46,997 nt of DNA from Ruegeria sp. EL01 (GCF_900313035.1 NZ_OMPS01000039.1:1-46997), one strand, 5' to 3'. Positions 20,301 through 28,250 are shown, numbered from the stretch's first letter. A program made the numbers and translations. The notes: generated by a model from the sequence alone, not told the origin.

Positions 20301-20697
20301 CGTCGCGAAGCACCACAAGGATAATCCAGGGGCGCAGCCGGTGCAGTGCCAGATCTGGTGCTGCCGGGGTGTAGCGCCATGGGAAATCTTCCTCGTAGAA
20401 TTCGATATACGGCAGGTAATTAGGTTCGAAATTGGTGATGTTGCCGCGCGGCTCGACCTTGACGATGGCGCTTTGATTGATACCCACCACGTCGCCTGGG
20501 CCATAAAGCTCGACATCGCGGGCGACTGTGCTGGTCAAGTCCGTGTCGCCTTCAACCGGCGCCCCCGTCAGCTCCAGCGCGACCTGCATCGTTGCACGGG
20601 CGGTGACGGACGGATCCATATCCGCGCTGGAGATATTGTTCGCCATACCCAGCCGCAGCCAGGGCAGGAAGGAATATGTGCCAAGCGTGTCGCTCAT
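17395..20697 (-). CDS. Large 1100-residue protein of unknown function with central membrane helices
   Basis: I do not recognise a named domain. The N-terminus (YSFLPWLRLGMANNIS) leads into VELYGPGDVVGINQSAIV and then PNYLPYIEFYEEDFPWRYTP, followed by LRPWIILVVLRDDEF; these compact motifs look like a family signature. At about residues 600-650 there is a very hydrophobic stretch (LFLLLALLIPALLAVVLGVA) long enough for two transmembrane helices, flanked by charged segments. That would place two large soluble halves on the same side of a membrane. The C-terminal part is beta-rich with acidic loops. The start overlaps the stop of the DUF6603-like gene (ATGA at 20694-20697), so the two are translationally coupled. 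Confidence 0.85.
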   Translation of the reverse strand: MSDTLGTYSFLPWLRLGMANNISSADMDPSVTARATMQVALELTGAPVEGDTDLTSTVARDVELYGPGDVVGINQSAIVKVEPRGNITNFEPNYLPYIEFYEEDFPWRYTPAAPDLALHRLRPWIILVVLRDDEFSEAGINAARPLPAIELGAATETTFPPEDQLWGWAHVHVNRDLIKSDGTTRSTDGDMAGTRLENVLKSNADHAYSRIISPRRLAPDTSYHAFLMPSFESGRLAGLGLPPDDGNAERFATQAAWTNYTDRPVPGLYPFYHRWTFKTGEIGDFEYLVRLLKPRPPDPRLGRRDMDVQRPGANLPGIAIPELDGVLRLGGALKVPDEALDDDEEAERQAFEDWDQPFPHAFQTGLADFINLADDYQQNGDPDPLITPPLYGRWHALQDRLLEEADGDPITPDENWLHEANLDPRFRVAAGFGTKVLEKNQEEYMDAAWEQVGDIIAANRRIRLAQMAQVATGAWYGSSLGGVRDLSTQRALYMTAPVQRRVLSQGVNVRHQLRQSTVPSAILSPTMRRILRPRDHVAAELGFDSPKGPEDLVDRVNSGEISAAPPRVTPEDLPTIEELAEELEQDGPLGGLPIPEDVLRNPWLKWIVLGVFALIALLFLLLALLIPALLAVVLGVAGYFLIERLQKAREIADAVLPEGNTPEVIDALPEYPDFELADVPPLTGPAPELPEPVPGGVDSPEAIRFKGALKDVHTLLDVSASIGQFPQRDPINIPAIVGSVYAGLDPKITIPDFTYTGITFPAHIVALNFEIFREAMAYPEFDIPMYEPLLALPGDNFLPNIDKIPPNTITLLETNQRFIEAYMLGLNVAMGAELLWREYPTDQRGSYFRQFWDPSGVLDRDGLSAEELREKLRDIPPIHLWSRFSDLGDHDHREEPGDDEEEVVLVIRGELLKKYPNAVIYAQRARWRLTEEGEIDRFNPREFETVGSEEDLVRTPLYEAKAPPDITFVGFDLTAAEAQGGTGEEGDEDPGWFFVIKERPGEPRFGLDIESAGDLVTWNDLAWPDVFDPAADDGFLQIGAGTPTLNLSTPPDDANTFVVTQHPEDLQIEWRPQMNAAELAYILYQVPVLVGVHAAEMLPE

Positions 20698-23600
20698 GCC
20701 GCCTGCCTCACTTCATGGCCGCGCAACACATGGGCCTTGCCGGCGAATTCCGGATCAGCTTGGGCCTGCTGGTTCATGAACTCCTGTGCCCGTGCCTGGC
20801 TTAGGAACACGACCTCACCGGCGTCTTCCAGCGGTGTGTTATCGGCCAGATTGGCCACCACATAGGCGTTGGGCGAAACTGCAATCTTTTCATCCAGCAG
20901 ATGCTTGCGTGACTTCGAGCGGATCGACATCGGCGCCTGCGCCACCGCATTGCCGCCCAGGAAATGGGTGAACAGACCCGCGATCAATGTGACAATCCCC
21001 ATCAGGAACGGCCGAAACGCCTTGTCGATGATGATCGTCTCATAGCGCACCACGCGTTTGGTCATCTGGCTGGTCTTGGTCTGATTGCCGGTCACCGACA
21101 ATTCGACACCCGCCTCTTCCATCTCGAAGTCAGAGGTTTTCAGCTTTTGATCATCGCTCAGATCCTGGAATTGCCCGATGGCAAAGCTCTCGTCGATCCG
21201 GCCGCGCCGTTCGATCCCTATTGTGGAGGTTTCGATACTGAACCTGTTGGCATCGTCAGGGCGCTGATTACCGATCTTGTCCAGCGTCAGCCCCAGCGGC
21301 ACCGCGCGCTGTGTGATCGACAGGCTGCCCACCGGGTGCAGCACCAGTTCGGTCTGGGCATCGACTGTGCGCAACGACACCAATAGTGCATTGGCGTTTT
21401 CCAGTTTGGCGGTCCAGTTCTCCACCTTCTCGAATTCAGCCGCCAGGATCGGCATGACCGAGATCGGCGGCAGCTTGGTGTCTTCCTTGTCGCCCCAGGT
21501 TTTCGAGAAATCGACGTCCACATCCCAGAACAGGACCGAAATGCTGCCCGTCCCCTCGATATGCCAGGGCGAAGTCCCTTCAAGCGAGCCGCGGAAGCGT
21601 ACCGAGAACAGCCCCGCACCGAACAGCTTTACCGACAGCGAGGCAGAGATGGTGATGTTGAAATAGAAGGGCGAGAACTGGAACAGCGCGTCAAAGGCGA
21701 TATGCCCTTCTATGCTGGCAATCTTGATGCCAAAATACAGCGTGGCGCGGGCACCGAACTGCACGGTGTTGGATGTAACCGCGAAATAGGCGGTCACGAT
21801 CACCTTGGCCACCGGCGTGTTCAGCACGTTGATGGCAATCCGGGGAATATCCTGGAACGGCAGCGCCGGCGGGTTGTAGATCGGGTGGAAACCGCCCACC
21901 GAGACCACGAAATTGCTGTCGTCTCCGAAGGCCGCCAAAACCCCCATGCCACCTTCCAGCGTCATGTAAATCACGCGACTGTCGTAGAGAGCCGCAAAGA
22001 ACCAGCCGCGCTTTTTGTCGAATTCGATGGCGCCCATGAAGGCAACGTTGATGATGATCAGCGGCACGCGCTCGTCCGGGATCGCCACCGTCAGCTTGCC
22101 AACAATCGCCACATTGCCCGGAATCTCGATCAGGATCCCAAGGGACAGGCTGATCAGCGTCGGCGTGCCCCACCCGAACTTGGCCATTGGTCCGATCAGG
22201 AACACGTCCTCTTCAATCGGGAAGAACGTGCGCAGATCGGAAATGATCCGCGGTGCATTGGCTATGACATCCTGCGGGAACAGGATTGTGTCGATGCTTC
22301 CAGATCTGGCCCCAGCCACCAGCGCATCCAGATCCATCGACCGGTTCAGCCCGACAAGCCCGCCAACCCCGAGAAGGGTGAACCCAAAGCCCAGCTGAAT
22401 GCCCGGATTGAACTCGACCGAGATGATCGCCAAAAATGCGAACCCGTCCGATCCGTCGGGCATCTTGGTGTTGATGATCCCGATGGCCGTGACCTCGACC
22501 ATCTCGAGAATGGCCAGTTGCAGCACACCGGAATATTCACCCCGGTCAGGATCGATGCGCAGATACCCCCCACCGCGAACCGCACCTGCGTCAATGGAAA
22601 CGCCCACACCCACAGGCGGCTTGAAGCCAGCACCGAATTCAAGCGGACCCAGATTGCCCTGCCCGTCCTCGGCGATCTCGAAATCGGCGGTCATGCCGAT
22701 CTGTTCGACCACCATCTGCAGCGGACCAAGATTACCTTCTATGTCTGTCGCGATACCAATCGGGAACGAGCCGTTGTCGATCCCGACGCTCAGCGTCAGC
22801 GCGCCGATCTTCACAACGCCCAGATCCACATGCAGCGGCACCTGCACTTCCAATGTTGCGCTTCCGTGAAAGAACAGCCCCTTTTCCGACGAAAAACCCA
22901 TGCCGATGTCGAAATCGGATTCCAGCTCGACCCCGGACAACAGCGTCGAGATGAACCCGTCGCCTTCGCTGAAATCAATGACGACGCGGCCGCCCTGCAC
23001 CTCGCCCGCGACAATCACCTCGCCATCCGCGCCCGCGCCTGAGGCTTGCATCAGCGCCTCAATCCGAGCCTCGAACTGGCGCGCCTCGACCCGGCTGGCA
23101 TCCGCTTGCCCAATAATTGTGAAAGGCTGGCCATCCGCCGCGCCCGCGGTAAAGACCAGAGCTGCCTTGCCCGCTGCCGACCCTGCGGGCGGTGTAAATG
23201 TCACATTGCCCGTTGGACTGATCGTGGCGCTGAAATCCGGCACAATTTCCGAGGTCAGCTCCAGCGCGACCGACCAGCCTTCACCGTCGAATGTCGGTGT
23301 CCCGTCAAAGGCAATCGTGTCGTTGAAGCGGATTTCCAGCCCCGGCGGATTCATCGACGTATCGGCCGAAATCTCGGCCACCACCGCATCCAGAATCGGC
23401 GGGTTCACCCCGGTGTCCACAATGGCAGGCAACCCGTTGCGGGTTAGTTGTCGGCGCAGGATTGGCAGCAGCACAGATCCGTCAAATCCCGGTGTACCCC
23501 AGCCGTATTTGTCTGCCATGGCCTGCGCCGGATTGGTCAGCACATCGCCCAACCGTTCGAGCGCGATCCGGCGGTGCAACACCTGTTGTCCGCCCACGGT

Positions 23601-24083
23601 GACGGGTTCCAGATCGAACAGGCCGAGCAGTTCCAGCGCCTCGGCCCCGCCGGGGCTGTTTTCGGCATAACGGATGATCAGAACATCCAGCAAGCGACGC
23701 GGCAATTCCGCCAGTTCGGCATTGCTAGCCCCGGGATGAGGTCCCAGAGCCTGCAGCGCCGTGGCAAAGTCGTCTGCGTTTTCGATGAAGGATTTGACGT
23801 CCTGACCCAGTTGGATGGCCGTAGACAGGATCGCGCCAAAGTCTTCCGCCTCGATATGCCCAATCAAAGTTTCCAACCGCGGCAACAGTACGGCAGCATC
23901 CTGCGCCAGTGCCGCGCTCGCGGTTTGCAGAGCGCCTTCGGTTTCGACCCCGGCGCGCGGCTCGTACCCCATTTCGGCCAGCAGTTCGACAACCTGCCCT
24001 TCGCTCAGCCGTTCGCGGACCGGCTGAATGATCCGCGCCAGCCAACTGGCTAGGGCTTCGATGGTGCCGGTGTCATCAGCCAT
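20694..24083 (-). CDS. 1129-residue protein with a DUF6603-like beta-rich core
   Basis: The N-terminal 200 residues are helical (ASWLARIIQPVRERLSEGQV). From about 370 to 860 the chain becomes repetitive beta structure with alternating hydrophobic strands such as LHVDLGVVKIGALTLSVGI, LAIISVEFNPGIQLGFGFTL and RGWFFAALYDSRVIYMTLEG, which I recall as characteristic of the uncharacterised DUF6603 family; this match is from memory. The strand pattern resembles an amphipathic barrel or solenoid. Near residues 1020-1042 a hydrophobic segment (LMGIVTLIAGLFTHFL) could be a membrane anchor. There is no signal peptide. The start at 24083 overlaps the preceding protease stop by eight bases. A pore, lipid-binding shell or giant scaffold are all possible. 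Confidence 0.8.
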   Translation of the reverse strand: MADDTGTIEALASWLARIIQPVRERLSEGQVVELLAEMGYEPRAGVETEGALQTASAALAQDAAVLLPRLETLIGHIEAEDFGAILSTAIQLGQDVKSFIENADDFATALQALGPHPGASNAELAELPRRLLDVLIIRYAENSPGGAEALELLGLFDLEPVTVGGQQVLHRRIALERLGDVLTNPAQAMADKYGWGTPGFDGSVLLPILRRQLTRNGLPAIVDTGVNPPILDAVVAEISADTSMNPPGLEIRFNDTIAFDGTPTFDGEGWSVALELTSEIVPDFSATISPTGNVTFTPPAGSAAGKAALVFTAGAADGQPFTIIGQADASRVEARQFEARIEALMQASGAGADGEVIVAGEVQGGRVVIDFSEGDGFISTLLSGVELESDFDIGMGFSSEKGLFFHGSATLEVQVPLHVDLGVVKIGALTLSVGIDNGSFPIGIATDIEGNLGPLQMVVEQIGMTADFEIAEDGQGNLGPLEFGAGFKPPVGVGVSIDAGAVRGGGYLRIDPDRGEYSGVLQLAILEMVEVTAIGIINTKMPDGSDGFAFLAIISVEFNPGIQLGFGFTLLGVGGLVGLNRSMDLDALVAGARSGSIDTILFPQDVIANAPRIISDLRTFFPIEEDVFLIGPMAKFGWGTPTLISLSLGILIEIPGNVAIVGKLTVAIPDERVPLIIINVAFMGAIEFDKKRGWFFAALYDSRVIYMTLEGGMGVLAAFGDDSNFVVSVGGFHPIYNPPALPFQDIPRIAINVLNTPVAKVIVTAYFAVTSNTVQFGARATLYFGIKIASIEGHIAFDALFQFSPFYFNITISASLSVKLFGAGLFSVRFRGSLEGTSPWHIEGTGSISVLFWDVDVDFSKTWGDKEDTKLPPISVMPILAAEFEKVENWTAKLENANALLVSLRTVDAQTELVLHPVGSLSITQRAVPLGLTLDKIGNQRPDDANRFSIETSTIGIERRGRIDESFAIGQFQDLSDDQKLKTSDFEMEEAGVELSVTGNQTKTSQMTKRVVRYETIIIDKAFRPFLMGIVTLIAGLFTHFLGGNAVAQAPMSIRSKSRKHLLDEKIAVSPNAYVVANLADNTPLEDAGEVVFLSQARAQEFMNQQAQADPEFAGKAHVLRGHEVRQAA

Positions 24084-25638
24084 CCTGCGTCTCCAGTTTC
24101 TGGGCCTCGGGTGCGTGTTTCGTCAGCAGGCACACCCCGTGCGCGGCCGTTGTGACCCGACCGATCATTGCTTCAAGCTGATCGCCAAAGTGATCCAAGT
24201 CGGCGCGCAGCTCAGGGCTGCCTTCACGCCACAGCGCCATGCGCATAGCTTTGGCCAGCGTCAGTGCATCGACCCCATCCACCTGTTCAGGCAGAGTGTA
24301 TTCCAATTTCTGCGCACTGCGCACCAGCGCGGCAAGCCAGGCTGGCCCTGCCCCGCGTTGCCAGGCCAATGTGACACCGCGCTTGCGGTTCACATGTTTC
24401 AACACTTCGTATTGATGCCGCTCAAAAATCTCTCGCCAAGCCCGGCCCTGGAGCGTTGCAACCAGCATCCGATCCAGCGCTTCGGCCACCTGATCCACAC
24501 TCGCGCGGGCGAAGGTAACATCGCCTATGGCGACCTCTCCGGCACCGGTGTCGATGTCATGATCCAGCGCTGCAATCGGTGCACCGGGCGCAGCGCCCAG
24601 CCCGGCGCGAGTTCCCGGAACGGTGATCTGCAACGCTGTCTCGACATCCTCGATATGACAGGCAAACCCGAAATGCCGGTTGTTGACAGGATCATTGAAA
24701 CCCAGGCAGTACAGGCCCACAATCTCACCGGCTTCATTTACCACTGCCGATCCGCTGTCACCGCTTGTTCCAAACGGGATCGTGTCATCAAAATCGCCCG
24801 CTGCATCGTCCCAGGTCACGATCATGATCAGATTGGTAAAGTTGAAACTGTCCCCGGCAGGCAGATCAAAATCGGAGTAATCGACGGCGCCTGTGACATC
24901 CTTGCTGGCATTGACGATGCGACCCAGAGTCCTGTCCGTGGACCGACCCGTCTTGGTCACCAGATCATTGACCTGCGCCCGTCGGATCCCTGTCATCTGG
25001 ACAGAATTGTCGGTGTCGCCCGTTTCCGTGTTTCGGGTCTTGTTCTCGTGCTTGATCGGACTTTTGCAACAGCAGCTAGAGCCTTCCTCGTCCAACAAGG
25101 CAATCGCGCAATCGACCGAGCCGCCAATGCTGCCATCCACAACCTCGCCAACCCGGGTGTCACTGCCCCTTGGCGGTTGCAATGCCTCGTGCGGCTCTCC
25201 GGTGATGTCCAGCAGATCCCGATCACGGTATAGAACATGGTAGTTGCTCACCAGAACTGGCTTATTGTCGCTGTTGCGCCTTGCAAAAAAACCCAGTGTA
25301 CCCGCGTGATCGGGGCTGGTACTCAGGGACACGCCGGACAGCAGCGGACGCACCCGCGTGCTGTCTTCCGGCAAGGGTGGCCCATCGCTTGGTCGCAGAA
25401 AGGCCGGGTTCAGTTCCTCATCCACGTCCGTGCGCAGATTGCCCACAAGCCTGGGCACCACGGCGCCCCTCGGCAACTCGGCCTCGCTGCGTTTTTTGTC
25501 AACATAAACGACCACGGCGAGCTCTTGCGTCAGACGCCCCTTCACCCGCCTCAATCCCAGTCCCACGTCCGTCACATTCGGCAAGGCACGCAGCATTTTC
25601 AAAGCGGGCTTGGCAATCAGATCGTCTGCATATGTCAT
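24076..25638 (-). CDS. Trypsin-fold serine protease, 520 residues (first of a pair)
   Basis: A chymotrypsin-like protease with an apparently complete triad: His134 in SNYHVLY, Asp176 in GGSVDCAIA and Ser295 in TSGDSGSAV. The N-terminal 100 residues (VTDVGLGLRRVKGRLTQELA, VVVYVDKKR) are a small domain shared with the next protein. Just after the aspartate comes a Cys triplet (GSSCCCKS, residues 189-191). The C-terminal 190 residues are helical and hold the motif LKHVNRKRGVTLAWQRGAGP, also echoed in the partner. There is no signal peptide or membrane helix, so it probably acts in the cytoplasm or is tethered through the partner. Likely targets are the giant proteins encoded downstream, which is inference. 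Confidence 0.85.
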   Translation of the reverse strand: MTYADDLIAKPALKMLRALPNVTDVGLGLRRVKGRLTQELAVVVYVDKKRSEAELPRGAVVPRLVGNLRTDVDEELNPAFLRPSDGPPLPEDSTRVRPLLSGVSLSTSPDHAGTLGFFARRNSDNKPVLVSNYHVLYRDRDLLDITGEPHEALQPPRGSDTRVGEVVDGSIGGSVDCAIALLDEEGSSCCCKSPIKHENKTRNTETGDTDNSVQMTGIRRAQVNDLVTKTGRSTDRTLGRIVNASKDVTGAVDYSDFDLPAGDSFNFTNLIMIVTWDDAAGDFDDTIPFGTSGDSGSAVVNEAGEIVGLYCLGFNDPVNNRHFGFACHIEDVETALQITVPGTRAGLGAAPGAPIAALDHDIDTGAGEVAIGDVTFARASVDQVAEALDRMLVATLQGRAWREIFERHQYEVLKHVNRKRGVTLAWQRGAGPAWLAALVRSAQKLEYTLPEQVDGVDALTLAKAMRMALWREGSPELRADLDHFGDQLEAMIGRVTTAAHGVCLLTKHAPEAQKLETQDG

Positions 25639-25656
25639 CTTGCCCCTTTCCCTCGT

Positions 25657-27153
25657 CTAGCCTGCGTTCCGGGCCGCGGCCTCTTGGGCCGCCTTGATGT
25701 TGTGGTAGATCAGCCAAAGTTCATCGGCTGTCCGACAGCCCTGTAGCGCGGGGATCCAACCGATCCCCTCGGCCCGGATGTCCGCCTTAAGCCCTTCGCT
25801 GCCGTGCTGTTCCAGCGCCGTGGCCATCGACAGCAGCAATTGTGTAAAACTGACGCCATCCACGTCGTCTGGCACCCGATAGCTTGTGACTCGGGTGGTG
25901 CGCTCGAACGCAGCCGCAAAAGCGGGCCCCTGCCCTCTCTGCCACCTCAGACCAACCTCGCGATTGGTCTGGATCAGGTTCCACACCTCGTTCCAATGGT
26001 GCCCGACCTTCCGACCCAAAGGGTCCTGGCTGTCGGTTTCGGCCCACAGCATCGCTTCCCAATCCCGTCTTCGGATGACACCATCCGATCCCGGCTGCGG
26101 CATCATCGCCACGGCAGGCAATGCCGCTGCAGTGGTGCTTTGCGCGAACACTGTGATGTCCAACGCCGCTTCGACATCGGCGATCGGGTTGGCCACACCG
26201 GCATTGCCGTTCTGCCCCCAGATCAGGCCAATCACATTGTTGTCCTCATTCAACAACGCCGAACCGGAATCTCCGCCTTCCACGAAATTCGGATGCGCTG
26301 CATCCGGCGTAACGAAAATCTGATCGGTGAAGCTCAGGCCAGAATCCGAACTGGTCGTTGCAAAATTGATCATCGACACCGTGCCGGTCGTCAATTCGGT
26401 CGTGCGCCCGCGCTTTCGAACCGCATCCCCGACCACAGCCGTGTCCGTTCCTGCAATACCGCCGATCTCGACCACTTCCTGCAAATGCTGAATGTCCGCA
26501 TCAATCGAGGCAATTGCGCAATCAACCGTGCCGCCGATAGACCCGGCCAGCACCGCCCCAACCTTGCCAGCCCGGCAGCAGCAGCAGCAGCTGAAATCCG
26601 GCTGGGCGACTTCAATCCCCGTGGCGGTCGCACTTTTTCCTGCGAACATGACATGATGATTGCTCAGAATGACCGTCGCGCCGCCAGAATTCTGCGTCGC
26701 CAGGCATCCCAGTGTGCCGACCGAGCCGGTGCCATTGCCGATCTGAATACCACCCCGGACCGGCCGATACCGCGAGGTGTCGGTCATCGCTTTGGTCGGC
26801 GTCCACACAAAGACATCCGTCTCGATTCCGTCGATCTCGGACGGGATCACCTCTTCCGGCGATAGTTCGCTTATCGGGCGCTTTTTCTCGACCCCAATAC
26901 GCAGCACGATGTCTTCGGACATCTTGCCGTCCCTGATTTTCAACCCCACCGCCACCGTCTTCACGCCGGGAATGCTCAGCAGTCTGCCTTCGACGCTTTT
27001 CAAAAGGCTTTGCACCAGAATCTGGCGCTTTTTTCGGGCGTCCCTATCCACTTGGATACCTTGCCGCGACGAAAATACGGGTCGCAAAAAAGTGAAAATA
27101 CCACCTAGGAGTGTAGACCCGAGCGCGATTCCATACAACACAAGCGTGCCCAC
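25657..27153 (-). CDS. Membrane-anchored trypsin-fold serine protease, 498 residues (second of a pair)
   Basis: This is the first gene of the giant-protein operon. Residues 2-28 (GTLVLYGIALGSTLLGGIFT) form one N-terminal membrane helix without a cleavage site, so the protein is probably a membrane-anchored enzyme. A domain with VKTVAVGLKIRDGKMSEDIV follows, then the protease with His166/167 in SNHHVMF, Asp211 in GGTVDCAIA and Ser296 in EGGDSGSAL. A run of five cysteines sits at 189-193, encoded by a pure trinucleotide repeat. The C-terminal helical part contains VGLRWQRGQGPAFAAAFER, parallel to the paralogue. The two proteases are separated by 18 bases and arose by duplication. Similarity to NAL1-like trypsin-fold proteins is possible. 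Confidence 0.85.
   Translation of the reverse strand: MGTLVLYGIALGSTLLGGIFTFLRPVFSSRQGIQVDRDARKKRQILVQSLLKSVEGRLLSIPGVKTVAVGLKIRDGKMSEDIVLRIGVEKKRPISELSPEEVIPSEIDGIETDVFVWTPTKAMTDTSRYRPVRGGIQIGNGTGSVGTLGCLATQNSGGATVILSNHHVMFAGKSATATGIEVAQPDFSCCCCCRAGKVGAVLAGSIGGTVDCAIASIDADIQHLQEVVEIGGIAGTDTAVVGDAVRKRGRTTELTTGTVSMINFATTSSDSGLSFTDQIFVTPDAAHPNFVEGGDSGSALLNEDNNVIGLIWGQNGNAGVANPIADVEAALDITVFAQSTTAAALPAVAMMPQPGSDGVIRRRDWEAMLWAETDSQDPLGRKVGHHWNEVWNLIQTNREVGLRWQRGQGPAFAAAFERTTRVTSYRVPDDVDGVSFTQLLLSMATALEQHGSEGLKADIRAEGIGWIPALQGCRTADELWLIYHNIKAAQEAAARNAG
26575..26589 (-). repeat. (GCA)5 trinucleotide repeat encoding Cys189-Cys193
   Basis: Five perfect GCA units read as TGC on the coding strand and produce the five-cysteine run of the membrane-anchored protease. 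Slippage here would change the number of cysteines without shifting the frame. Confidence 0.9.
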
Positions 27154-27508
27154 GCACGACAGCCTCGCCCAACCATAGTCGTCGCTTCCTGCAAAAGCTT
27201 CCGGTTCTTATTTGAAATTGAACGTGAACCAAAACGTGTTTTGTGGCTACGCAGCCTACGCCATCTCGGTTCAAAGTTAGCGACAGAACATGTCACAAAG
27301 GCCACGCGCTGCCCCGTTCTGTTTCGCTAAAAAAGGCTACCATCTTACTTCACGTCAAACTCAAAGCGGTCGGGTGCATGCCCTCTGCCATTCCAATCGA
27401 TGCCAACCGACGGTTTTTTCACCGCCGCCCCATGAACCTGTTGACATTAAATAGAAAAGTTTGAAGTTGAGTGAAAACTAGTTTCACACGCATAGGTAGT
27501 TTAACACT
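27154..27508. other. Intergenic stretch upstream of the protease operon
   Basis: No gene is supported here. It must contain the promoter for the minus-strand giant operon, but I could not pick a convincing -35/-10 pair. At 27471-27487 GTGAAA and TTTCAC flank a 5-base centre, an operator-like inverted repeat. A TTGACA at 27441 has no matching -10. Confidence 0.35.
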
Positions 27509-27713
27509 ATGAAGAGAGTCTCTCGGCTTTCTGCTCTCGCTGTTTCCCTTTATCTCTCTCGCCCAGGCAACCTGCGAAAGTAACGGCCAGCATATGTACC
27601 AAAAAGGGGGGCCTCGCAGCACCACTTATGTGACATCACCTAGGGAAGCATGTGCGACACCTGAATACCTTATTCCGCGTGGGTTCAAATTTGCTGGCTT
27701 TAAAATTCATAAG
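27509..27713 (+). pseudogene. Frameshifted and truncated small secreted-protein gene
   Basis: An ATG at 27509 starts MKRVSRLS, but a one-base frame change near 27530 is needed to continue into GFLLSLFPFISLAQA, a good signal-peptide core and cleavage site. The mature frame then reads TCESNGQHMYQKGGPRSTT and ends its plausible protein-like part at FKFAGFKIHK, about 27713, where the sequence merges into the antisense of the truncated TRAP gene. Two cysteines are present. I do not recognise the family. The frameshift and the abrupt join both suggest a dead gene left by a deletion or recombination. Confidence 0.35.
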
Positions 27714-28100
27714 CAAAGGTATGGTGAGGATCATCGCTTGCCGAGGCGCACCGCTTTCAGCAAAGCTGACCCCAAAAAAGGCCACATACAGAAACAAAGC
27801 CAGCGCCAACACGTCCATTGCGATCAGAAGTGCGCGTCGCAATCTGATCGGAAGCCGCATGACAAATGCCGTGAGACCGATGTGATCCCGGCGCGCGATT
27901 CCAGATGAAACGGCGAGCAGCGCCGCCCAGATCATCAGATAACGGGCCAATACTTCTGGCCAGGGGAGTTGCCAATGAAAATAGTAACGGTCGATGACGC
28001 CAAGCCAGACGTCCAGAACCAAAGCTAGCATCAAAGCGGCGACAACGCCCTCGACGACTGAATTGATCCGTGAACTTGCACCGGCAAACCAGTCTGACAT
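27636..28100 (-). pseudogene. TRAP transporter small permease (DctQ-like), C-terminus lost
   Basis: The first 128-130 residues are a good DctQ-type small membrane subunit of a tripartite periplasmic transporter: four predicted helices, with VIDRYYFHWQLPWPEVLARY and SGIARRDHIGLTAFVMRLP as family hallmarks. After MILTIPLL (about 27711) the frame continues into an unrelated polar tail of some 25 residues (MNFKASKFEPTRNK) derived from the antisense of the neighbouring secreted-protein remnant. The last helix region is therefore replaced, and no large permease (DctM) or binding protein remains in the window. The gene is divergent from an RpiR regulator, the usual control partner for sugar-acid TRAP systems, and operator-like repeats lie between them. 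It is probably non-functional. Confidence 0.75.
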
Positions 28101-28127
28101 TCTTAGTCCTCCCCAGGCCTCGAATCT

Positions 28128-28140
28128 GTAACCCAGTTAC
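28128..28140. promoter_or_regulatory. RpiR operator-like site 1
   Basis: GTAAC-CCA-GTTAC is a perfect 5-bp inverted repeat with a 3-bp centre, 28 bases upstream of the TRAP remnant start. It matches the core of two further copies in the same intergenic region. Confidence 0.5.
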
Positions 28141-28178
28141 ACAATGGGTGATTAGAAGTCAGATTTCAACAAATATGT

Positions 28179-28191
28179 GTAACTAAGTTTC
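28179..28191. promoter_or_regulatory. RpiR operator-like site 2
   Basis: GTAAC-TAA-GTTTC is a near-palindrome. The 16-base block TGTGTAACTAAGTTTC (28176-28191) is repeated exactly at 28248-28263, 72 bp downstream. Confidence 0.55.
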
Positions 28192-28206
28192 TTATTGATG
28201 GCAAGA

Positions 28207-28224
28207 TCTAGAGATTATCTAGAG
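28207..28224. repeat. Direct repeat TCTAGAG-ATTA-TCTAGAG
   Basis: Two 7-base copies, each containing the palindrome TCTAGA, lie 11 bp apart (about one helical turn) between operator-like sites 2 and 3. This could be a second regulator site or an RpiR half-site array; function is unknown. Confidence 0.4.
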
Positions 28225-28250
28225 TTTCTTGCCCAATTTTATCAAATTGT

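Noticed and set aside
21561..23042. 493-residue open frame on the plus strand
   Set aside because: Antisense to the DUF6603-like gene, with low-complexity Arg/Asp/His composition and no start signal.
27441..27446. TTGACA as a promoter for the small secreted-protein remnant
   Set aside because: No -10-like hexamer occurs 16-18 bases downstream.
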